From the IMG/VR virus record IMGVR_UViG_3300038825_000845, positions 10,207-35,454 of that record: a DNA stretch of 25,248 nt. One strand, 5' to 3'. This document shows positions 1 to 4,477 of this stretch, piece after piece. The notes under the pieces are model-generated. The model was not told the DNA's origin, made no database searches, and worked only from the letters and a program-made list of their open reading frames with translations. Position numbers and translations under genes: made by a program. Origin of the DNA: a virus. How positions within the stretch are numbered: the first letter of the stretch is position 1; each line of letters opens with the position of its first letter.

Positions 1-14
1 TGGATTCACCGTGT

Positions 15-31
15 GCGTCGCGTAGCGACGC
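15..31. repeat. GC-rich hairpin with GCGTAGCGA core
   Basis: Seven bases at 15-21 (GCGTCGC) pair perfectly with 25-31 (GCGACGC) around a 3-nt loop. The word GCGTAGCGA at 20-28 recurs at 572-580 inside another inverted repeat. It lies in gene-free sequence at the window edge. It may be an RNA terminator stem for a gene to the left or a protein-binding site; no T-run follows closely, so termination is not shown. Confidence 0.5.
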
Positions 32-38
32 GTCCAGC

Positions 39-58
39 GATAGTAAGTACTTACTATC
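39..58. repeat. Perfect 20-bp palindrome
   Basis: Positions 39-58 are a perfect palindrome with half-site GATAGTAAGT. The flanks AGCG (36-39) and CGCT (60-63) can extend the stem past a small bulge. It lies about 80 bp upstream of the TATACT box of the first gene. It could be an operator or a hairpin; the sequence alone does not decide. Confidence 0.55.
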
Positions 59-116
59 ACGCTAAAGCGACCAGCTACGACGCTTAAAAAATAAATGACT
101 TTTTTTATGATTAGGT

Positions 117-145
117 ATTTACTTTATATATACTTGGGCTATACT
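117..145 (+). promoter_or_regulatory. Putative promoter of the 78-aa gene
   Basis: A TATACT box at 140-145 is preceded by TTTACT with a 16-nt spacer, a plausible sigma70-type pair. TATACTATTT at 140-149 also matches the sequence around the -10 box of the promoter near 1731 on the other strand. It sits about 46 bp upstream of the start codon at 191, which has an AGGAGAATATT ribosome-binding site. Confidence 0.5.
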
Positions 146-190
146 ATTTAAATAGTTAGGAATTACCCTACCTATTTAAAGGAGAATATT

Positions 191-427
191 ATGACTAAGT
201 CTAATACTACTAAAGCTGTAAAAACTATCGCTCCTAGCGTTAGTGCTCAAACTCTTTCTTACGTGTCTGGTAAAGCTAGGTCGGAAGAAAATATCAAGCG
301 TGCTAAAGCCGTCTCTGGTATGTCAATGGAAAAAGCGTTAGCTCATTATGCTACGCTCTATCCTAAAGGTGCTAAAACTCACCTCAACTACGATATTTCT
401 AAAATCTGTAGTCTCAAGCTAGGTTAA
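191..427 (+). CDS. Small basic protein, paralogue of the gene at 4132-4401
   Basis: This 78-residue basic protein has no function I recognise. The N-terminal half is rich in Lys, Ser, Thr and Ala. The C-terminal half contains KAVSG followed by a helix-like stretch and the ending NYDISKICSLKLG. This aligns with the 89-aa protein at 4132-4401 (VKAVSG, then RYDIEKVKTLKIA), so the two are probably diverged duplicates. The ATG follows AAAGGAGAATATT, a near-ideal ribosome-binding site also used by that paralogue. The gene stands alone, with its own promoter upstream and a strong terminator at 439-468, as expected for a highly expressed early protein. A nucleic-acid-binding role would fit its charge but is inference. 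Confidence 0.8.
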   Translation: MTKSNTTKAVKTIAPSVSAQTLSYVSGKARSEENIKRAKAVSGMSMEKALAHYATLYPKGAKTHLNYDISKICSLKLG

Positions 428-438
428 TCCTAGCTTTT

Positions 439-468
439 AAAGGGTGGCTAATAAGTCACCCTTTTTTT
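439..468 (+). terminator. Intrinsic terminator after the 78-aa gene
   Basis: AAAGGGTG (439-446) pairs with CACCCTTT (457-464); a G-T and a C-G pair extend the stem to 10. The loop is TAATAA. A run of seven Ts follows at 462-468. It lies 12 bp after the stop codon on the plus strand and is a textbook rho-independent terminator. Confidence 0.9.
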
Positions 469-520
469 ATACACGACACACAGATCATGATCCATGGTCC
501 ACCGTCCTTCGTTTATGTGG

Positions 521-556
521 TTTTCTTCGTTTTCTTCGTTTTCTTCGTTTTCTTCG
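521..556. repeat. Tandem repeat, 4 x TTTTCTTCG
   Basis: Four uninterrupted, identical 9-bp units run from 521 to 556. One strand is almost pure pyrimidine. The array sits in non-coding sequence between GATC-rich segments. Slippage-prone repeats of this kind occur in origins and in variable intergenic DNA. Confidence 0.95.
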
Positions 557-561
557 ACCGT

Positions 562-589
562 GGGTCGCCGAGCGTAGCGAGGCGATCCC
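562..589. repeat. Imperfect inverted repeat containing GCGTAGCGA
   Basis: GGGTCGCC (562-569) pairs with GGCGATCCC (581-589) with one bulged base. The centre (572-580) is GCGTAGCGA, identical to 20-28 at the left edge of the window. This gives two related GC-rich hairpins about 550 bp apart, both in non-coding DNA. Confidence 0.55.
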
Positions 590-853
590 GATCATGATCG
601 CCATGGTGATGTTGATCGTGATCTTCTTCGACGGATCATGGTGCACGGACCGTGGTTCTTGGTCCTTGGTTCGTGGTCTGGGGAGCGGAGGGAAGGATAC
701 CCTCCCCCCTTTTCGTGGTCCAGGGATTTTTGTGCGTGGTCTGTGTCCCCCCCTTTTCCTAGTTCTCTCTTATATAGGAACTGTTGCAGTCTTTACAGCA
801 ATCGTAAAACCATTCTCATCCTTTATGTGAGGTATACCACGTACCACCCACCA

Positions 854-964
854 AGTACCCTATTACCTGCTTACAGCCAATAGGTCGCTAATAGGTTAGC
901 CAATAACCATAATAGAAGGACTAGTGGAAAGACTTTAACCAACACACCCTATTGGCATATTGGC
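854..964. repeat. Iteron-like repeats (GYYAATAGG), array A
   Basis: Related 9-mers occur as GCCAATAGG (876-884), GCTAATAGG (887-895), GCCAATAAC (899-907), and in inverse orientation CCTATTGGC (948-956) and TATTGGC (958-964). Start-to-start spacing of 10-12 bp is close to one helical turn. The same words occur at 23117-23205. The 14-mer ACCCTATTGGCATA (946-959) is identical at 23192-23205, and AGTACCCTATT (854-864) is identical at 23189-23199. This fits binding sites for a phage initiator or regulator. Confidence 0.6.
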
Positions 965-1028
965 TAAAGTGCTTGAAAAATGAAAAAAGTTTTTTCTTCG
1001 AAGAGTTCCTATAATAGGCAGGGGTTTT

Positions 1029-1340
1029 TTATGACATGTTCTGGTGTCTGACCAAGTACGCATAATCTTCATCAGCATAAGTATAATGGCAGATAAATAT
1101 ATATTCATCGGTCGTAAAGGTATATATATGAATACCATTTACGTCGCCATGGTCTTTAAATTTAAAGTTATAAAGTTCTTCCGCATCTTTGACTTCAGAC
1201 AATATCTGTTGAATATACTCCGCAACAATTGAAGGGTCTTCTTCTATTTCATCAATGTAAACTACGTCTACAGATCTATGGCCAATTTCGTCGCAAGATT
1301 CCCAATTAAAGCAATCCCCAAATTCAATATTTATACTCAT
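1029..1340 (-). CDS. Hypothetical acidic protein (103 aa)
   Basis: This small acidic protein is not recognised. It has a Glu/Asp-rich middle (YIDEIEEDPSIVAEYIQQIL) and an aromatic C-terminal half with several Tyr and Phe, suggesting a small soluble alpha/beta fold. No signal peptide, membrane segment or catalytic motif is visible. The ATG lies 1 bp after the stop of the 118-aa gene, and the ribosome-binding site (ATTAGG) lies inside the end of that gene, so the two are translationally coupled. It is the last gene of the leftward run; the gene-free repeat region follows. Confidence 0.7.
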   Translation of the reverse strand: MSINIEFGDCFNWESCDEIGHRSVDVVYIDEIEEDPSIVAEYIQQILSEVKDAEELYNFKFKDHGDVNGIHIYTFTTDEYIFICHYTYADEDYAYLVRHQNMS

Positions 1341-1341
1341 A

Positions 1342-1698
1342 TTAAAACCTAATGTATTCTGTTAGAGCGGACGCTAAGCTAGAGCCATTTAAACTAATAG
1401 CTACAACAAAGTAAGGGTTAGTTTTTTCTTCATCCTGAGCTATTGAAACAATACTATAATCGCCAATACCTGGAATCCTTGAGCTATCATACACCGTATG
1501 AAAAGTAAGCGTTTCTAGATATTCTTCAACATGGTCTCGTGTATCATGAACTTCGCTAAAATACCAACTAATTTCAGTTGGGTTTTTAAAAGCAAGTATG
1601 TCTTCTATAACACCAGCCACTCGTTGACCGTCAGGATAATTACCTACTTGACTTTGAAGTTCGGCAATAAACTCTTTAGTATTAAGTGGTTCTATCAT
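1342..1698 (-). CDS. Hypothetical protein (118 aa)
   Basis: No family is recognised. The protein is soluble and acidic. It contains a run of predicted helices in its first half (TKEFIAELQSQVG, VAGVIEDILAF) and a beta-rich C-terminal half (YSIVSIAQ, YFVVAISLNG). It is the first gene of a two-gene unit with the 103-aa gene. Its start ATG follows AAGGAGAACTAATT, and the shared promoter (TGATCA, 4 nt, TATACT) lies about 35 bp upstream, so the pair appears to form its own mini-operon. Confidence 0.72.
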   Translation of the reverse strand: MIEPLNTKEFIAELQSQVGNYPDGQRVAGVIEDILAFKNPTEISWYFSEVHDTRDHVEEYLETLTFHTVYDSSRIPGIGDYSIVSIAQDEEKTNPYFVVAISLNGSSLASALTEYIRF

Positions 1699-1730
1699 AA
1701 TTAGTTCTCCTTTATAAATTAACTATAAAT

Positions 1731-1746
1731 AGTATAGGTTTGATCA
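1731..1746 (-). promoter_or_regulatory. Putative phage promoter (TGATCA-N4-TATACT)
   Basis: On the minus strand TGATCA (1746-1741) is followed after exactly 4 nt by TATACT (1736-1731), about 35 bp upstream of the 118-aa gene. The same fixed arrangement occurs upstream of three other minus-strand genes in the window. There is no convincing -35 hexamer. Confidence 0.6.
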
Positions 1747-1760
1747 CTTACAGGGTATAT

Positions 1761-1789
1761 AAAACTCAAGCGATAACTACTTGAGTTTT
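1761..1789 (-). terminator. Intrinsic terminator of the 57-/72-aa gene pair
   Basis: AAAACTCAAG (1761-1770) and CTTGAGTTTT (1780-1789) form a perfect 10-bp stem with a 9-nt loop. On the minus strand the 5' arm is the last codons of the 72-aa gene, the stop codon is in the loop, and the 3' arm ends in TTTT followed by ATATA. This separates two mini-operons. Confidence 0.7.
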
Positions 1790-1995
1790 GACCGCATAAG
1801 ACCTTTTACGCTTAGAGTTTTATCCCAGCGTTCTTGCATTTCCTCGTTCCATAGAGTATCAAAATAGTCGGCAGGACACGCAGGATGGTCTTCTTTCATA
1901 GTACTTATGAACATCTTGTAGGTATAGCCTTCTCCATGTATCAGGCACTGGGCTGTGGCTTGTGCATCAATCATTACGTCTTTTAGTCTACTCAT
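1777..1995 (-). CDS. Hypothetical protein (72 aa)
   Basis: This small protein of unknown function has two Cys (CLIHGEGY, HPACPADYF), several His and a Trp-rich helix in its second half (LWNEEMQERWDKTL). Cys/His spacing does not match a standard zinc finger. The ATG overlaps the last codons of the 57-aa gene (GATGAGTAG), so translation is coupled. The end of the gene forms one arm of an intrinsic terminator. No membrane segment or signal is visible. Confidence 0.7.
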   Translation of the reverse strand: MSRLKDVMIDAQATAQCLIHGEGYTYKMFISTMKEDHPACPADYFDTLWNEEMQERWDKTLSVKGLMRSKLK

Positions 1996-2161
1996 CGTTT
2001 TTCTCGGTTATTGATTCTATATCTACGTCTGTTGAAGTAGCTTCGCCACCACTAGAGTAGCCGTAAACTTCGCCTTGGGCTATAGCATGTTTTTTACTCT
2101 CAGCCTCTACAGTGATGTAATGCGTATTAGTCACTATTACTTTTACTTCGTATTCTTTCAA
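1988..2161 (-). CDS. Small hypothetical protein (57 aa), TTG start
   Basis: This short gene begins MKEYEVKVIVTNTHYITVEA and ends ITEKNDE. The start is TTG at 2161, chosen because it is spaced correctly after AAAGGAGAATATT, the strong ribosome-binding site reused throughout the window. The N-terminal half predicts two beta strands followed by a helix (EAESKKHAIAQGE). This strand-strand-helix pattern is common in small phage proteins, but I cannot assign a function. The stop overlaps the start of the 72-aa gene. A TGATCA-N4-TATTAT promoter lies just upstream. Confidence 0.75.
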   Translation of the reverse strand: MKEYEVKVIVTNTHYITVEAESKKHAIAQGEVYGYSSGGEATSTDVDIESITEKNDE

Positions 2162-2188
2162 AATATTCTCCTTTTAAGTTATAAATAA

Positions 2189-2204
2189 ATAATAGGGGTG
2201 ATCA
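2189..2204 (-). promoter_or_regulatory. Putative phage promoter (TGATCA-N4-TATTAT)
   Basis: Minus-strand TGATCA (2204-2199), 4 nt (CCCC), then TATTAT (2194-2189). It lies about 30 bp upstream of the TTG start at 2161 and has the same geometry as the promoter at 1731-1746. Confidence 0.55.
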
Positions 2205-2223
2205 TTAGTAAGGTAAAGGAACG

Positions 2224-2433
2224 TCAAGTTTTAAACAGCTGTTCTATATCTATACTATCTTTATTCTGGGTTCCGTAGTGGTAACCAGCGTAGTATTGGT
2301 CAGCAAACTCTCGGTAGCAATCACTACCATTTTTGCGTTCCCTACCATTGACAGCGTCTTGTACGCCATATCGGTAAGCATTTTGTTGAGCCTTGTACTT
2401 GGCTTTTGTTTCTGGGTCTAATTTATCATACAT
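2224..2433 (-). CDS. Possible ribosome modulation factor (RMF)-like protein
   Basis: This 69-aa basic/aromatic protein has the pattern AYRYGVQDAVNGRERKNGSDCY, then FADQYYAGYHYG. The layout (aromatic-G-x-x-A-x-x-G-R near residues 19-31, a Cys-Tyr, then a second helix ending in G-aromatic-x-x-G) resembles RMF, the small bacterial protein that dimerises ribosomes into inactive 100S particles. Similarity is by pattern only and is weak, and the C-terminal tail (DIEQLFKT) is extra. If correct, it could act on host ribosomes. The start follows GGAAAAAATA, a modest ribosome-binding site. It is placed 1 bp after the cytidylyltransferase gene, in the same operon. Confidence 0.6.
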   Translation of the reverse strand: MYDKLDPETKAKYKAQQNAYRYGVQDAVNGRERKNGSDCYREFADQYYAGYHYGTQNKDSIDIEQLFKT

Positions 2434-2434
2434 A

Positions 2435-2866
2435 TTATTTTTTCCTATCGGTCTTGTGTGGTTTAGAAACTACTCGGTCACGCAAACCACTGGTGCTAAA
2501 ACTATGAGTTCTGGAGGTAAAGTATATTTCTCCAGACTCCCTACTTATTTCCATGCCAGTAAAGCCACGGTCTTTGTAATCATCTCCTACAAATCTTATA
2601 TCTATATGAGTAGACTGTAGTAAATCACAAAGGCTAAGTTCAGTGTCGTAAGGCAGTATTTCATCCACATACCTTACAGCCCTTAGTTGTATGTAGCGTT
2701 CGTACATACTTTGAACAGGGTAATTTTTATTTTTGCGGTCTAGGGTGGGGTCGGTTTGTAAACCTACTATGAGCCAGTCACAATTTTCTTTAGCTTCTTT
2801 AAGCATAACAATATGACCAGCGTGTAGTAAATCAAACGCTCCGCAGGTAAAACCTATCTTATTCAT
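2435..2866 (-). CDS. Cytidylyltransferase-like nucleotidyltransferase (TagD/RfaE family)
   Basis: Members of this family join a nucleotide (usually CTP) to a phosphorylated alcohol or sugar such as glycerol-3-phosphate or heptose-phosphate. The protein is 143 aa, the usual length. The signature GAFDLLHAGH (residues 9-18) carries the HxGH motif (H15, H18). The C-terminal STSxLRxR motif is at residues 124-131, and FVGDD at 92-96 is also typical. The ATG overlaps the end of the mazG-like gene by 8 bp, so both are in one operon. Substrate is not readable from the sequence. A CDP-activated group for glycan or DNA decoration is possible but inferred. Family assignment is secure. Confidence 0.88.
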   Translation of the reverse strand: MNKIGFTCGAFDLLHAGHIVMLKEAKENCDWLIVGLQTDPTLDRKNKNYPVQSMYERYIQLRAVRYVDEILPYDTELSLCDLLQSTHIDIRFVGDDYKDRGFTGMEISRESGEIYFTSRTHSFSTSGLRDRVVSKPHKTDRKK

Positions 2867-3170
2867 CTTTCTTAAACAAGCCGTCTTCTAACGTACCTGT
2901 ACGGTCTTTAATTTCATCGTATGCTTGGCTTACACACTCGGTAAGACTTAGGTCAAGTTGCTCAGCTAGTACTACTAAGCAAACAAACACATCACCTATG
3001 CCGTCAGAGGTAGACCACTTGTCTCGGTAGGCTATGCCTTTAGCAAGTTCGCCTACTTCTTCAACCAGTTTAAGCATTTGTTTTTCAGGCTGAACGTCAG
3101 CGGTCAACAGACCACGTTGCCTAGCCCATGTAGTAATAACTTCTTCTAATAGAGTTAAGTCTCTTTGCAT
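2859..3170 (-). CDS. MazG-like nucleotide pyrophosphohydrolase
   Basis: MazG-type enzymes hydrolyse nucleoside triphosphates, including non-canonical dNTPs, to monophosphates and PPi. The 103-aa sequence has the all-alpha MazG core: EEVGELA at residues 37-43 and DGIGDVFV at 56-63 supply the acidic Mg2+ ligands (E38, E41, D56, D60). It has a single-domain length. It leads the operon with the cytidylyltransferase and the RMF-like gene, behind a TGATCA-N4-TATAAT promoter and AAGGAGAATAT ribosome-binding site. In a phage that may use modified thymine, a role in clearing dUTP or unwanted dNTPs is plausible, as is control of host nucleotide signals. Confidence 0.85.
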   Translation of the reverse strand: MQRDLTLLEEVITTWARQRGLLTADVQPEKQMLKLVEEVGELAKGIAYRDKWSTSDGIGDVFVCLVVLAEQLDLSLTECVSQAYDEIKDRTGTLEDGLFKKDE

Positions 3171-3198
3171 ATATTCTCCTTATATTAACTATACATAT

Positions 3199-3214
3199 AT
3201 TATAAGTTTGATCA
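3199..3214 (-). promoter_or_regulatory. Putative phage promoter (TGATCA-N4-TATAAT)
   Basis: Minus-strand TGATCA (3214-3209), 4 nt, then a perfect TATAAT (3204-3199), about 30 bp upstream of the mazG-like gene. Same fixed geometry as at 1731 and 2189. Confidence 0.65.
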
Positions 3215-3236
3215 ACCACACCTAAAAGGTTTATCG

Positions 3237-3338
3237 TTAGAGGTCTTCTAAGTGCCTAACGATTAAATAGACAGCCAAAACTATAAAAAGCCAGATTATA
3301 AACCCAGCTCCAAAAATGTAACCAATTATTTCTATCAT
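3237..3338 (-). CDS. Possible 33-aa single-pass membrane peptide
   Basis: A short open frame encodes a peptide beginning MIEIIGYIFGAG and ending VRHLEDL, with about 22 hydrophobic residues in the centre and a charged C-terminus, i.e. one transmembrane helix. It fills most of the gap between the 61-aa gene and the mazG promoter. There is no clear ribosome-binding site before its ATG, which lowers confidence. A two-hairpin structure lies immediately upstream. It could be a small membrane effector or a chance frame. Confidence 0.4.
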   Translation of the reverse strand: MIEIIGYIFGAGFIIWLFIVLAVYLIVRHLEDL

Positions 3339-3354
3339 AAAATTAAAAGACGCA

Positions 3355-3384
3355 TGGCACTGGAACTTATGAACACCAGTGCCA
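3355..3384. repeat. 9-bp stem-loop, first of a tandem pair
   Basis: TGGCACTGG (3355-3363) pairs with CCAGTGCCA (3376-3384) around a 12-nt loop. It lies between the 61-aa gene and the small membrane peptide. No strong T-run follows on either strand, so it may be an RNA structure rather than a simple terminator. Confidence 0.6.
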
Positions 3385-3391
3385 CACTAGT

Positions 3392-3430
3392 AAGAACAGG
3401 ACTAACATGAAAGGAGGAAAACCTGTTCTT
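3392..3430. repeat. 9-bp stem-loop, second of a tandem pair
   Basis: AAGAACAGG (3392-3400) pairs with CCTGTTCTT (3422-3430) around a 21-nt loop. Read on the minus (transcribed) strand, the loop carries TCCTCC, complementary to a Shine-Dalgarno sequence; read on the plus strand it carries AAAGGAGG. It lies just downstream of the 61-aa gene. Confidence 0.6.
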
Positions 3431-3442
3431 CGTTAATTGCAT

Positions 3443-3628
3443 TTAAAAACTTGCCTCCTGAAGTACCACATCTTTTTTGCGTTTATCTAAATAGGATCTT
3501 ACTATTTTCCCGTCTGGGTAGTGTAAGTCCCAAAAATCATCTTGTACGTTATGCATCATAGTCGGGAGGTTGTGTTTTTCCTGAGCTATTTCTTCTCTGC
3601 GTAAATCTACTATGTGTTTATATTGCAT
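3443..3628 (-). CDS. Hypothetical protein (61 aa)
   Basis: This small charged protein is unrecognised. It has a Lys/Arg/Glu-rich helix at the N-terminus (VDLRREEIAQEKHN), an aromatic middle (DDFWDLHYPDG) and a basic region (SYLDKRKKDVV). The start lies 2 bp after the stop of the 131-aa gene; AGGAGTATAAAG lies in and just after the end of that gene, giving a ribosome-binding site and coupling. No membrane segment is visible. Confidence 0.68.
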   Translation of the reverse strand: MQYKHIVDLRREEIAQEKHNLPTMMHNVQDDFWDLHYPDGKIVRSYLDKRKKDVVLQEASF

Positions 3629-3630
3629 CT

Positions 3631-4026
3631 TTATACTCCTAAAGGGTCAACAGGTATGAACTGCATAAAAGGTTCTTCTTTGTACCCTTCTTGTATCCAT
3701 CTAACATATTTATCTTCTACGCTTCTAGGATGATATGTGGCGTCAGTAGTTTCGCCTTCATCATTATAGCCAACTATTACTGCTTTACCAGCAAAGTTGT
3801 AATTACTGGGCACCCACCTAAAATATCTATTAGGGTTTCTACATAAACCGTCATCATCTACAATGAGCATGTTGTTATCATCTAGAGTAACGATATCAAT
3901 GTGGTCAATTTCCATCCACTTTTTTATTTCTGACATGTAATCGTCAAGGGGTGGGTGAGCTACTCGTATTTTTTCTTTAAAAGGGTCAATAAGTATTGCT
4001 CTTAATCCGTTTAGTTCTTCTTTCAT
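3631..4026 (-). CDS. DUF3846-like protein (131 aa)
   Basis: The order of features fits the DUF3846 family of small phage and plasmid proteins. It starts with LRAILIDPFKEKI (residues 8-20), then a weakly conserved helix, then DDNNMLIVDDDGLCRNPNRYF (about 49-69; shown in pieces as NMLIVDDDGL and NPNRYF), then AGKAVIVGYNDEGE. The family's role is not known to me. It is first in a two-gene unit with the 61-aa gene and has a GGAGG ribosome-binding site. A partial match to the recurring promoter lies about 40 bp upstream. Assignment is by motif order and is moderately sure. Confidence 0.65.
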   Translation of the reverse strand: MKEELNGLRAILIDPFKEKIRVAHPPLDDYMSEIKKWMEIDHIDIVTLDDNNMLIVDDDGLCRNPNRYFRWVPSNYNFAGKAVIVGYNDEGETTDATYHPRSVEDKYVRWIQEGYKEEPFMQFIPVDPLGV

Positions 4027-4063
4027 AAACTACCTCCATAGTTATTTTTATTAAGATATATAA

Positions 4064-4079
4064 ATAATAAGGTAGATGT
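4064..4079 (-). promoter_or_regulatory. Weak match to the recurring phage promoter
   Basis: Minus-strand ACATCT (4079-4074), 4 nt, TATTAT (4069-4064). The upstream element matches TGATCT at only four of six bases, but spacing is the same as in the clear cases. It is positioned upstream of the 131-aa gene. Confidence 0.35.
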
Positions 4080-4094
4080 ATATAGGATAAAAGG

Positions 4095-4121
4095 AAGGTG
4101 GGGCGATAAAAACCCCACCTT
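4095..4121 (-). terminator. Strong hairpin after the 89-aa gene
   Basis: AAGGTGGGG (4095-4103) and CCCCACCTT (4113-4121) form a perfect 9-bp GC-rich stem with a 9-nt loop, 10 bp after the stop of the 89-aa gene. On the minus strand it is followed by CCTTTTATCC, a weak U-tract. It most likely ends that transcript. Confidence 0.75.
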
Positions 4122-4131
4122 ATGAGGTGCT

Positions 4132-4401
4132 TTAAGCAATTTTGAGAGTCTTAACTTTCTCAATGTCATACCTTAAATCAGCCATTGAATACAGTCCTGT
4201 AGCTATCGCTTCCTTGACTGTTTTACCACTAACAGCTTTGACACGGTCATTGTTTGCCTCAGCTGTCACCTTTTTACCTGTAGCACTAACAATGCTATCA
4301 GGATTAAATTTGCCAAACCTCACTTTAGGTGTTGCTTTGGCTACTGTGCTTTGCTTTTTAGCAGAAGCAAGAGTAGGTTTTTTTGCTAATGATTTAGCCA
4401 T
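4132..4401 (-). CDS. Small basic protein, paralogue of the gene at 191-427
   Basis: This 89-aa protein is Lys/Ala/Thr-rich at its N-terminus (AKSLAKKPTLASAKKQST), histone-tail-like in composition. Its C-terminal half (NNDRVKAVSGKTVKEAIATG, then LYSMADLRYDIEKVKTLKIA) aligns with the 78-aa protein at 191-427. A related ending (INDIKYDIKLGYV) closes the 181-aa protein at 9107. The ATG follows AGGAGAATATATT. Like its paralogue it is monocistronic, with an own upstream promoter-like region and a strong terminator. The C-terminal motif may be a small DNA-binding or docking module; this is inference. Confidence 0.8.
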   Translation of the reverse strand: MAKSLAKKPTLASAKKQSTVAKATPKVRFGKFNPDSIVSATGKKVTAEANNDRVKAVSGKTVKEAIATGLYSMADLRYDIEKVKTLKIA

Positions 4402-4433
4402 AATATATTCTCCTATATATGTTTACTATATAT

Positions 4434-4439
4434 AGTATA
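4434..4439 (-). promoter_or_regulatory. Putative -10 box of the 89-aa gene
   Basis: Minus-strand TATACT (4439-4434) is followed by ATATATAGT, much like the promoter near 1731, and lies about 33 bp upstream of the start codon. The TGATCA element seen elsewhere is absent here. Confidence 0.4.
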
Positions 4440-4477
4440 TACACAGTAAAGGAATGTAAAGGATAATCAACTAGTAA

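Larger units (their letters stand above)
470..870. other. Gene-free GC-rich region with tandem 9-mers and GATC cluster
   Basis: I see no credible gene here. Two overlapping plus-strand open frames exist, but one begins at a GTG inside the terminator hairpin and both are made of low-complexity repeats. The stretch holds four perfect tandem copies of TTTTCTTCG (521-556), eight GATC sites between about 483 and 637, an inverted repeat around GCGTAGCGA (562-589), three CGTGGTC words (672-678, 714-720, 735-741) and a GGAGGG/CCCTCC stem (687-705). Base composition is clearly more GC-rich than the surrounding genes. An origin, packaging or recombination site is possible but unproven. Confidence 0.6.

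Noticed and set aside
521-556. Possible CRISPR-like repeat array
   Set aside because: The units are 9 bp and directly adjacent without spacers. No Cas genes are present; the Cas4-like nuclease at 14113 is a normal phage RecB-type enzyme.
444-883. Two overlapping plus-strand open frames (444-830 and 638-883)
   Set aside because: The first starts at a GTG inside the terminator hairpin and encodes a repeat artefact (FLRFLRFLR); the second has no ribosome-binding site. Composition is repeat-driven.
4142-4435. Plus-strand 97-aa hydrophobic frame opposite the 89-aa gene
   Set aside because: It is the antisense shadow of a Lys/Ala-rich protein; the minus-strand gene has the ribosome-binding site, terminator and a paralogue.
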